A DNA stretch of 6,785 nucleotides, taken from assembly GCA_016873355.1 (NCBI GenBank), contig VGXK01000111.1:1-6785 (forward strand). Direction: 5' to 3'. The translations under genes were made by a program, and so were the position numbers. A model generated the notes under the pieces. It was given only the letters and a program-made list of their open reading frames with translations, did not search any database and had not been told where the DNA came from. Shown here piece after piece: positions 1 to 5,257 of this stretch. Positions within the stretch are counted from its first letter, which is position 1. The number at the start of each line of letters is the position of its first letter. The DNA comes from Phycisphaerae bacterium (GTDB lineage: Bacteria > Planctomycetota > Phycisphaerae > Phycisphaerales > SM1A02).

Positions 1-4
1 CCGT

Positions 5-40
5 GCGGTCGAGGCGGTCGAGGCGGTCCGGGCGTTCGGG
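5..40. repeat. short degenerate 9-bp tandem repeat at the window edge
   Basis: Four consecutive 9-base units start at 5, 14, 23 and 32. The first two are identical (GCGGTCGAG) and the next two have drifted. The period is a multiple of three, so it would encode a three-residue repeat if translated. On the plus strand one frame reads Ala-Val-Glu repeats with no nearby stop, and another ends at a TGA at 57-59. On the minus strand an ATG at 57-55 would open a Thr-Ala-Ser-rich N-terminus running off the window. I cannot choose between these readings, so I call no gene here. Confidence 0.5.
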
Positions 41-72
41 GAGTTCGGCGGAGTCATGACCGAGTCGTTGTA

Positions 73-90
73 CCCGCCCGGCAGGGCGGG
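73..90. terminator. perfect 7-bp GC hairpin, possible terminator
   Basis: CCCGCCC at 73-79 is the exact reverse complement of GGGCGGG at 84-90, with a 4-base loop (GGCA). No T-run follows on either strand, so it is not a classical intrinsic terminator. It lies in non-coding sequence before the lipoprotein gene and could end transcription from whatever lies left of the window. In sequence this rich in G and C such stems also arise by chance. Confidence 0.3.
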
Positions 91-96
91 GGATGC

Positions 97-123
97 CCGC
101 GCGGCGCGCCTCGTGCCGCGCGG
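97..123. promoter_or_regulatory. perfect 9-bp hairpin in the leader of the lipoprotein gene
   Basis: CCGCGCGGC (97-105) and GCCGCGCGG (115-123) are exact reverse complements around a 9-base loop. The stem ends 12 bases before the ATG at 136, where a ribosome binding site would be expected, and no good Shine-Dalgarno sequence is visible there. It could be a terminator for an upstream gene or a structured leader that limits translation from 136. If the true start is the in-frame ATG at 172, the hairpin would simply be leader. Confidence 0.3.
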
Positions 124-135
124 TAGCGTGATGCC

Positions 136-528
136 ATGCATGCCCGCGCGAACAGGGGTTTCCGAACCGCGATGCCTCCCGCCGCCGTTCCGACCGGCGC
201 TGCGGCGCTCCTGCACCTTGCGGTCCTGATTCCGCTGCTGTCCGGCTGCGATGCGCAATACAAGGAGAACTGGCATCGCCTGGACGACGGCATGACGAAG
301 GACCAGGTCGAGGCGCTGCTCGGCGAGCCGAGCTCGCGCATCGATGCCAAGCGGGAGGGCATCGAGATCGTTGTGCCCTACGACCGCTGGCAGTACGGCG
401 ACAACCTGAGCACGCTGGCCACCGCCGCGCTCTTTCCCGCGGAAGCGCCCGATCGCGTCTGGGTCGTCTATTTCGACGAGCACGGCCGCGTGGTGGGCTA
501 CCGCGAGGCGATCAATCCGTGGCGCTGA
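136..528 (+). CDS. small lipoprotein with BamE/SmpA-like motif
   Basis: This is a predicted envelope lipoprotein of 130 residues. A hydrophobic stretch (about residues 22-34) runs into a lipobox, Leu-Ser-Gly-Cys, with the lipidated Cys at residue 38. The mature part opens with a W-x-R-L-x-x-G-M-T-K-x-Q-V-x-x-L-L-G-x-P motif (about residues 46-65). That is the conserved core of the SmpA/OmlA/BamE fold, found in outer-membrane assembly lipoproteins and in many small unrelated-role envelope proteins. The rest (YDRWQYGD, then WVVYFDEHGRVVGYRE) fits the strands that complete such a domain. The start is uncertain: ATG 136 leaves a long charged leader, while ATG 172 gives a more typical signal peptide with Cys at 26. 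Neither has a strong Shine-Dalgarno sequence. The domain assignment is by motif only, and a role in the BAM complex is not shown; there are no bam genes nearby. Confidence 0.8.
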   Translation: MHARANRGFRTAMPPAAVPTGAAALLHLAVLIPLLSGCDAQYKENWHRLDDGMTKDQVEALLGEPSSRIDAKREGIEIVVPYDRWQYGDNLSTLATAALFPAEAPDRVWVVYFDEHGRVVGYREAINPWR

Positions 529-583
529 CGCCGACCGGCGCGTACGCCGAATCTCGAAGCCGGCCGTCGCCGCGCTCGGGCTG

Positions 584-956
584 ATGCGCGTCGAAGCGAA
601 TCCGCATTCGAGCGATCTCGTCGCGTACCCGTTGCATCGGCACGGCGCCGCCGGCCCGCGCCCTGCGGTGGCGCGCGGTCGACTGATCGGGCTTCCGGAA
701 GCGCTCGCGATCGATTGCGACCTCCGGGAGTCTCCAGCGGACATCTCCTGGTCGGGGGTTCCTTCTCGACACGCTCATCTTCGGCGCGATCGGGGCGATC
801 GCCGTCGTGGCCCATCTTCGTCTGCGCGGAATCGCGAGGGAATCTCGCGGACGATGCGCCGCGTGCGGCGACCTCATGCACGGCGTCGTCGTCTGCCCCG
901 AGTGCGGACGGTCGAGCGACTCGGCTCGACGAGCTACCGGCGCCGCCGGCGCGTGA
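584..956 (+). pseudogene. frameshifted one-helix membrane protein with C-terminal zinc ribbon
   Basis: Two reading frames join into one sensible protein if one base is skipped in the G5 run at 754-758. From ATG 584 to 757 the frame reads 58 residues ending ...ADISWSG. The +1 frame from 759 continues FLLDTLIFGAIGAIAVVAH, a membrane helix, and then a basic stretch. A zinc ribbon follows, with CxxC (codons at 855 and 864) and CPEC (894 and 903), and a TGA at 954-956. The second frame has no ATG, GTG or TTG between its upstream stop (684-686) and the helix, so it cannot start alone. Both halves use G/C at third codon positions, as real genes here do. The order W-x-G-F-x-x-(N/D)-T-L, helix, basic linker, CxxCG...CPECG is one I recognise from many uncharacterised planctomycete proteins. 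Those are usually longer at the N-terminus, so the 5' end may also be eroded. It could be a pseudogene, a sequencing error or, less likely, programmed frameshifting. Function is unknown. Confidence 0.65.
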
Positions 957-1452
957 CGGCCGCGCCAATGAGCAGCACGGCCGCGCCCGGCGCGGGCACC
1001 TGGTAGATGTCGATCTTGACGATCGGTGCGATGTCGAGATCCACTCCAAGTCCCGACCAGTTCACGACATTGCCGTTGGAGACGATGCTCCCCTGCGACG
1101 CGGCAACGGTTTCGATCGTGCCATCGAACTTCAGGCCGTTGAAGTCGACGAGGTGCTTCTCGAAGCGGATCGGGTCGAAGTCGCTGAAGTCGAGCGTGAT
1201 GCTCAGATGACCCTCACCCACGAGTTCCGAGGTGACGGTCACGTCGAATCCCGCAAAGAGGAAGTCCGCGTACTCGTTGAATCCGCCCAGGGCATGGGTT
1301 CCGCCGCTGCCGAAGCCCGTTCCCCATACGGTATTGCCCGCCGGGTCGAGGGCCGTGCCGATCACGTCGATGAGCTGACCTTCGAAGAAGTCCGCGAACG
1401 CGCAGGTCGTCAGGCCGAGCGCGCACACCGTTGCGATCGAGGTCCGCTTCAT
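934..1452 (-). CDS. secreted protein with VPAPG C-terminal sorting tail (PEP-CTERM variant)
   Basis: This 172-residue exported protein has a signal peptide (basic MKR, hydrophobic core, likely cleavage after Ala-Phe-Ala at residue 20). The central domain, residues 21-150, is rich in Gly, Asp and beta-prone residues and matches no family I can name. The C-terminus has three parts: Val-Pro-Ala-Pro-Gly (152-156), a short hydrophobic segment (157-166) and an Arg5 end (168-172). This is the layout of PEP-CTERM/exosortase sorting tails. The VPAPG form is frequent in Phycisphaerae, where it probably leads to membrane retention, processing and surface display. The start is ATG 1452 rather than an earlier in-frame ATG at 1557, because GGAGG lies 5 bases before it and the signal peptide begins there. 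Its stop overlaps the end of the convergent zinc-ribbon gene by 23 bp. No exosortase gene is in the window, and the substrate or role is unknown. Confidence 0.85.
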   Translation of the reverse strand: MKRTSIATVCALGLTTCAFADFFEGQLIDVIGTALDPAGNTVWGTGFGSGGTHALGGFNEYADFLFAGFDVTVTSELVGEGHLSITLDFSDFDPIRFEKHLVDFNGLKFDGTIETVAASQGSIVSNGNVVNWSGLGVDLDIAPIVKIDIYQVPAPGAAVLLIGAAVTRRRRR

Positions 1453-1466
1453 TGATTCCTCCCTCC
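1453..1466 (-). promoter_or_regulatory. strong ribosome binding site fixing the start at 1452
   Basis: Read on the minus strand, two adjacent GGAGG-like motifs (GGAGGGAGGAATCA) precede ATG 1452. The nearer GGAGG sits 5 bases from the start codon. This is the best Shine-Dalgarno sequence in the window and decides against the longer in-frame start at 1557. Confidence 0.8.
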
Positions 1467-1722
1467 AAGGGTCCCAGCGAAAGAGAACGCGTCGAATCGC
1501 GGGGTACCGGGCGCACCGATCGATTCCGTTCGCGAACTCGGAAAAAGCTGCTCGCAATACCGGACGGTCCCGCCAAGCTACGAGCGATGGGAGGAGGCGT
1601 CTTCATCGCGCGAACGAGCGCGCAGTTTCCGTGCGCGCGGCCCGTCCACCCCCGCGCCGTCGATGCGGTTGCTAGCCTCTCCGACGACGATCTCGCCCAA
1701 GCGGCGGAGGCGCGAGTCGTCT
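1467..1722. promoter_or_regulatory. divergent intergenic region between two secreted-protein genes
   Basis: Between the starts at 1452 (minus) and 1737 (plus), promoters for both genes must lie here unless transcription enters from outside. I could not pick convincing -35/-10 boxes on either strand. The only conspicuous site is the palindrome at 1528-1537, listed separately. An ATG at 1587 is in frame with the plus-strand gene, but it would put about 50 residues ahead of an otherwise normal signal peptide. Confidence 0.4.
1528..1537. promoter_or_regulatory. perfect 10-bp palindrome, possible operator
   Basis: GTTCGCGAAC is its own reverse complement and lies between the two divergent secreted-protein genes, about 75 bases upstream of the minus-strand start. 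A dimeric regulator could bind such a site. No second copy was noticed, the site is short, and chance occurrence is quite possible. Confidence 0.2.
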
Positions 1723-1727
1723 GGAGG
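1723..1727 (+). promoter_or_regulatory. ribosome binding site for the seven-repeat protein
   Basis: GGAGG lies 9 bases before ATG 1737. Together with the signal peptide that starts there, it selects 1737 over the upstream in-frame ATG at 1587. Confidence 0.7.
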
Positions 1728-1736
1728 TTCGCGTCG

Positions 1737-3152
1737 ATGGGATCACGATTCGCCGCCGCTCGCTTCGTCCACGTCGCACTTGCGCTCGCCGCAGTTGCGG
1801 CCGCGCCTGCGTCTTCGCAGAGTGACGGCGAGGACGAGTGCGCGCCGTTCTGGGTCTCCGAGTTCGGTGCGGCCGGCGCCGACGGCACCGTGTACGCCTT
1901 CGCGATCTTCGACGACGGGCGGGGCGAGGGTCCGTGCCTCTTCGTCGGCGGCCTGTTCGGTTCGATCGGCGGAGTGCCGGCGAACTTCGTGGCGAAGTGG
2001 AACGGCACCACCTGGAGTCCGCTCGGTTCCGGCACGAACGCCACCGTGCGATCGTTCGCGGTCTTCGACGAAGGCATGGGGCAGGGGCCCTCGCTCTTCG
2101 TCGGCGGAAACTTCACGAGCGCCGGCGGCATGAGCGCCAACGGAATCGCGCGATGGAACGGCGTCGCGTGGAGTCCCGTGAGCGGCGCGGCCGATTCGAG
2201 CGACAACGGCGTGAACGGAAGCGTGCTGTCGATGGCCGTCTTCGACGACGGTTCGGGCGCCGGCCCGGTGCTTCACGTGGGCGGCTGGTTCAGCGCCGCC
2301 TCGGGCACTCCTGCGCCGAACGTGGCGAGGTGGAACGGCAGCTCGTGGAGCGCCATGGGCAACGGCCTCGACGGGTCCGTGTTCACCTTCGCCGCCTACG
2401 ACGACGGTTCCGGCGACGGGCCCGCGCTCTACACCGGCGGCTGGTTCACCAAGTCCGGAGCGACCGTCGTGAACCGCATCGCGAGATGGAACGGAAGCGA
2501 GTGGACGCCGGTCGGCGAAGGCGTCGACAGCGGCGTGCACGCGCTGGCCGTGTGGGACGACGGCCGCGGACGCGGTCCGTCCCTCTACGTCGGCGGCTTC
2601 TTCTCGAACGCCGGTCGCGAGTTCGCGCAGAACATCGCGCGATGGGATGGAGCGAACTGGAGCGCGCTGCCGCTGCAGATCGCCGGCGCCGTGCAATCGC
2701 TCGCCGTGCACGACGACGGAACCGGCGGAGGCAAGCAGCTCTACGCGGGCGGCGGAATGTTCATTCCCGTCGGCGCGGCGTTCCCGTTCGCGGGCGTGGC
2801 GAAGTGGGACGGCGCCGAGTGGAGCCTGCTGCAGGGCGGCACGGACAACGTCGTCTTCCGAGTCTTCGGCACCACGAGCGGATCGGCGGTCGGGAACGCG
2901 CTCTACGCGGGCGGAAGCTTCCTGGCGGTCGCCGGATTGCCGGCCAAGTTCATGGCGCGATGGCAGGGCTGCCTCACGCCGCAGCCGTGCGCTCCCGAGG
3001 ACTTCAACTGCGACGACGTCGTCGACGGCAACGATCTCGGCACGCTGCTGGGATCCTGGGGGCCGTGCGCCGGATGCAACACCGATCTCAACGGCGACGG
3101 CGTGGTCGACGGCGAGGACCTCGGCGCGCTGCTCGGCGCGTGGAGTCCCTGA
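1737..3152 (+). CDS. secreted seven-repeat probable beta-propeller with dockerin-like EF-hand tail
   Basis: This is a 471-residue exported protein. The signal peptide covers about residues 1-28 (Arg-rich start, Ala/Leu core, Ala-Ser-Ser-Gln end). Seven repeats follow, starting near residues 51, 104, 163, 215, 267, 319 and 373, about 52 residues apart. Each carries V-x-x-(F/L)-A-(V/I)-x-D-D-G-x-G-x-G-P-x-L-(Y/F)-V-G-G-x-F and ends in (I/V)-A-(R/K)-W-(N/D)-G-x-x-W. The last copy has lost the Asp-Asp-Gly. Seven units of this size suggest a seven-bladed propeller, as in Kelch- and WD-type folds; that is inference. After Trp409-Gln-Gly comes a Cys-containing linker. Two calcium-binding loops then follow: Asp422-x-Asn-x-Asp426 to Asp433, and Asp450-x-Asn-x-Asp454 to Asp461, each followed by Leu-Gly-x-Leu-Leu-Gly-x-Trp. 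This tail is typical of Phycisphaerae secreted proteins. It resembles dockerin type I, but no cohesin partner is seen. Ligand and role are unknown; no catalytic motif is visible. Confidence 0.9.
   Translation: MGSRFAAARFVHVALALAAVAAAPASSQSDGEDECAPFWVSEFGAAGADGTVYAFAIFDDGRGEGPCLFVGGLFGSIGGVPANFVAKWNGTTWSPLGSGTNATVRSFAVFDEGMGQGPSLFVGGNFTSAGGMSANGIARWNGVAWSPVSGAADSSDNGVNGSVLSMAVFDDGSGAGPVLHVGGWFSAASGTPAPNVARWNGSSWSAMGNGLDGSVFTFAAYDDGSGDGPALYTGGWFTKSGATVVNRIARWNGSEWTPVGEGVDSGVHALAVWDDGRGRGPSLYVGGFFSNAGREFAQNIARWDGANWSALPLQIAGAVQSLAVHDDGTGGGKQLYAGGGMFIPVGAAFPFAGVAKWDGAEWSLLQGGTDNVVFRVFGTTSGSAVGNALYAGGSFLAVAGLPAKFMARWQGCLTPQPCAPEDFNCDDVVDGNDLGTLLGSWGPCAGCNTDLNGDGVVDGEDLGALLGAWSP
1887..2963 (+). repeat. 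seven tandem ~52-codon repeats inside the propeller gene
   Basis: The protein repeats are clear by eye, with the D-D-G-x-G-x-G-P core and the A-R-W-N-G core recurring in phase. Spacing between copies is 52, 59, 52, 52, 52 and 54 residues. The longer second unit holds an Asn/Ser/Asp-rich insertion (about residues 150-161). Copies 3 to 5 look most alike. The seventh (residues 373-409) keeps only the hydrophobic frame, the A-G-G-x-F step and the A-R-W end. Confidence 0.85.
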
Positions 3153-3174
3153 GCGATCGTTCCGCGCGGCGCAC

Positions 3175-3199
3175 CGAATCGATCGCCGCGATCGAATCG
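3175..3199. terminator. hairpin between convergent genes, possible two-way terminator
   Basis: The arms 3175-3185 and 3189-3199 pair in 10 of 11 positions (one A/A mismatch) around a 3-base loop (CCG). The hairpin lies in the 60-bp gap between the stop of the propeller gene and the stop of atpD, where a terminator serving both directions is expected. There is no T-run on either side, so termination by this hairpin alone is inference. Confidence 0.45.
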
Positions 3200-3212
3200 A
3201 GTCTCGCCTCGC

Positions 3213-4655
3213 TCAGACCGCCGCGGCCATCTTCTCCGCCTTCGCGCGGGCGTCGTCGAGCGTGCCCACGTACATGAACGCGCTCTCGGGAAGATCGTCC
3301 GCTTCGCCGTTGCAGAGGCGCTCGAAGCTGTCGATCGTCTGCTCGAGCTTCGTCGTGACGCCGGGAAGTCCGGTGAAGACCTCGGCGACATAGAACGGCT
3401 GCGAGAGGAAGCGCTCGATCTTGCGGGCGCGCGAGACCGAGAGCTTGTCCTCTTCCGAGAGCTCGTCGACGCCGAGGATGGCGATGATGTCCTGGAGATC
3501 CTTGTAGCGCTGAAGGATGTTCTGCACGCGCCGCGAGACGCGGTAGTGATGCTCGCCCACGATCTGCGGATCGAGGATTCGGCTCGTCGACGCGAGCGGA
3601 TCGACCGCGGGATAGATGCCCTTCTCGGCGATCTTGCGCTCGAGCACGATGAACGCGTCGAGGTGGCTGAAGGTGGTCGCGGGGGCCGGATCGGTCAGGT
3701 CGTCGGCGGGAACGTAGATGGCCTGCACGCTCGTGACGGCGCCGTCCTTCGTCGAGGTGATGCGCTCCTGCATCTGTCCCATCTCGGTCGAGAGCGTGGG
3801 CTGGTATCCCACGGCGCTCGGCATTCGTCCGAGCAGCGCGGACACCTCGGAACCCGCCTGCGTGAAGCGGAAGACGTTGTCCACGAACATGAGCGTCTCC
3901 TTGCCGCTCTTGTCGCGGAAGAACTCGGCCATGGTGAGCGCCGACAGGGCCACGCGCAGACGCGCGCCGGGCGGCTCGTTCATCTGGCCGAAGACCATGG
4001 CCACCTTGTCGATGACGTGGCACTTCTTCTTGTTCTCGTCGAAGTATTCGGCCTCCTGCATTTCCAGCCAGAGATCGTTGCCCTCGCGCGTGCGCTCTCC
4101 CACGCCGGCGAACACCGAGTAGCCGCCGAAGTTTCGCGCGACGCGCGCGATCATCTCCTGGATGACGACGGTCTTTCCCACGCCGGCGCCGCCGAAGAGC
4201 CCGATCTTGCCGCCTCGCACGAAGGGGCAGAGCAGGTCGATGACCTTGATGCCCGTGGCCAGGATCTCGGTCTTGGGATTCAGGTCCACGAATTCGGGAG
4301 GCGCGCGATGGATCGGCGATCGCTCCTTCGCGGTGACGGGACCACGACCGTCGACCGGCTCGCCGAGCAGGTTGAAGACGCGGCCGAGCACGCCTTCGCC
4401 CACCGGAACCGCGACCGGGGCGCCGGTGTCGACGCACGGGTCGCCGCGGCGCACGCCGTCGGTCGACGCAAGCGCGACGCAGCGGACCTGCCCGCCGCCC
4501 AGGTGCTTGGCCACCTCGCCGACGAGCTTCGCCTTCTCGCCGCGGAAGTTGAATTCCACGTGGACGGCGTTGTAGATCTCGGGAATCTGGTCCTCGGGGA
4601 ACTGTGCGTCGAAGGTGCTTCCGATGACTTGGATCACGGTGCCGGTGGCGGGCAT
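3213..4655 (-). CDS. atpD: F1F0 ATP synthase subunit beta
   Basis: This is the catalytic subunit of the F1 head, which makes or hydrolyses ATP on the cytoplasmic face, driven by rotation of the gamma stalk. It has 480 residues, the usual length, and looks intact. The N-terminal barrel covers about 1-80. The nucleotide domain has a P-loop GGAGVGKT at 155-162 (Lys161, Thr162) and G-E-R-T-R-E-G-N-D (186-194) carrying the catalytic Glu187 and Arg188. It continues with V-D-N-V-F-R-F-T-Q-A-G (258-268) as the Walker B region and the family signature P-S-A-V-G-Y-Q-P-T-L-S (279-289). The adenine-contact Tyr348 lies in YPAVDPLAS. The C-terminal domain has the torque lever D-E-L-S-E-E-D at 397-403. ATG 4655 fits the family N-terminus (MPATGTVIQVIGSTFDAQFP); only a weak GAGAG lies upstream. 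Oddly, no atpC follows: the next gene downstream is convergent and unrelated, and no other ATP synthase gene is near. Confidence 0.97.
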   Translation of the reverse strand: MPATGTVIQVIGSTFDAQFPEDQIPEIYNAVHVEFNFRGEKAKLVGEVAKHLGGGQVRCVALASTDGVRRGDPCVDTGAPVAVPVGEGVLGRVFNLLGEPVDGRGPVTAKERSPIHRAPPEFVDLNPKTEILATGIKVIDLLCPFVRGGKIGLFGGAGVGKTVVIQEMIARVARNFGGYSVFAGVGERTREGNDLWLEMQEAEYFDENKKKCHVIDKVAMVFGQMNEPPGARLRVALSALTMAEFFRDKSGKETLMFVDNVFRFTQAGSEVSALLGRMPSAVGYQPTLSTEMGQMQERITSTKDGAVTSVQAIYVPADDLTDPAPATTFSHLDAFIVLERKIAEKGIYPAVDPLASTSRILDPQIVGEHHYRVSRRVQNILQRYKDLQDIIAILGVDELSEEDKLSVSRARKIERFLSQPFYVAEVFTGLPGVTTKLEQTIDSFERLCNGEADDLPESAFMYVGTLDDARAKAEKMAAAV

Positions 4656-4824
4656 GGCGCGGGTTCTCTCGCTGAGGCGGTGCGTCGGTTCGGCCGATCC
4701 TGCGCGGCGGGCGGACGAACGCGGTCGCGCGGGCGAGCGGGCCGTTCACCCACCGGAGGGTCGGGCAGGATAGCGGAAACGACCAGCCGCCGAGCGCAGC
4801 TCGACGCCGCCGCGCAGAGCCGCA
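4656..4824 (-). promoter_or_regulatory. atpD upstream region
   Basis: This gap separates atpD from the 82-residue gene and its trailing hairpin, and should hold the atpD promoter if the gene is transcribed alone. I saw no coding frame of its own and no convincing -35/-10 pair. The long frames that cross it belong to shadows of neighbouring genes. Confidence 0.3.
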
Positions 4825-4851
4825 GCCGGTCTCGCGGAGGCCGCGACCGGC
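4825..4851 (-). terminator. hairpin directly after the 82-residue gene, possible terminator
   Basis: On the minus strand the stem begins one base after the TGA of the 82-residue gene. Plus-strand arms 4825-4829 plus 4832-4837 pair with 4841-4846 plus 4847-4851. That gives 11 base pairs with a two-base bulge and a 3-base loop. No T-run follows. Its place right behind a stop codon and before atpD suggests the two genes are transcribed separately, but this is inference. Confidence 0.4.
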
Positions 4852-4852
4852 G

Positions 4853-5101
4853 TCACGCGAGCTGGTCGACGATCCGGCCGAGGCGTACCGCGGTGGCGGC
4901 CTCGATGCGATCGGCGGCGCGGCCGTAGAGCTGAAGCGTCTCGCCGTGCGCAAGTCCCGGCGCCAGCGCCGGGTCGGCAGGCGTGCGGACCGATCCCGCC
5001 GTGAGCGGCGTCACCGCGGAGGCCGGCGCCACCGGCCGGATGGCGCCGTGGATCCGGTGCACCTGGATGCTGCCGAGCGATGAGGCGGGAGAGATTTCCA
5101 T
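4853..5101 (-). CDS. unrecognised small protein, 82 residues
   Basis: I do not recognise this protein. It has no signal peptide, membrane helix or cysteine. Residues 1-55 are rich in Pro, Ala, Ser and Thr and probably disordered, with a short V-H-R-I-H patch near residue 14. Residues 56-82 (ending with YGRAADRIEAATAVRLGRIV, then DQLA) look like one amphipathic helix. Nearly every codon ends in G or C, which supports real coding, and the frame is open from ATG 5101 to TGA at 4853. No clear Shine-Dalgarno sequence precedes the ATG. A disordered head with a helical tail is the general build of small adaptor or anti-sigma (FlgM-like) proteins, but the FlgM motif is not visible and I do not assign it. 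It follows the anti-sigma gene on the same strand after a 156-bp gap, so co-transcription is uncertain. Confidence 0.65.
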   Translation of the reverse strand: MEISPASSLGSIQVHRIHGAIRPVAPASAVTPLTAGSVRTPADPALAPGLAHGETLQLYGRAADRIEAATAVRLGRIVDQLA

Positions 5102-5257
5102 GCCGATGAGCCGGGAGCGCCGCTGCCGCGGGATTCGGACGGCGGCCCACTCTATCGGCGCGCCGGGCGGAGCGGCTTCACGGCGAAGCAGATTCCCGCC
5201 AATCCGGGAGCGGCGCCCGCCGGAACCACGCGCGACACGCCGCGGTCCGGTCGAGAG

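Noticed and set aside
512..1049. Minus-strand frames opposite the zinc-ribbon region (512-877 and 498-1049)
   Set aside because: They are Arg-rich with no motif, while the plus strand carries a clear membrane helix and zinc ribbon. One of them also overlaps the end of the CTERM gene in the wrong frame.
1587..1736. Upstream in-frame start (ATG 1587) for the propeller gene
   Set aside because: It would bury a normal signal peptide 50 residues inside the protein, whereas ATG 1737 has GGAGG at proper spacing.
1743..2711. A 322-codon minus-strand frame opposite the propeller gene
   Set aside because: Its apparent repeats are only the antisense image of the seven repeats on the plus strand.
3000..3149. 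A true cellulosomal dockerin
   Set aside because: The two calcium loops resemble dockerin type I, but this tail is widespread in planctomycete secreted proteins and no cohesin or glycosidase is present here, so I claim only similarity.
1838..3277. A 479-codon plus-strand frame of Arg-rich protein over the propeller gene
   Set aside because: It is an alternative frame of the true gene, extremely Arg-rich, with no start signal.
3546..4928. A 460-codon plus-strand open frame opposite atpD
   Set aside because: It is antisense to a conserved gene, His/Arg/Asp-rich in composition and without domains. It mirrors the codon bias of atpD.
3088..4953. A 621-codon open frame on the minus strand across atpD in another frame
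   Set aside because: It is Arg/Gly/Ala-rich, has no recognisable motif and overlaps the certain atpD gene on the same strand. Such frames stay open because the sequence is GC-rich.
5152..5238. A 28-residue frame from GTG 5238 between the anti-sigma gene and the 82-residue gene
   Set aside because: It has no ribosome binding site, is very short and has no recognisable feature. The gap is better treated as non-coding.
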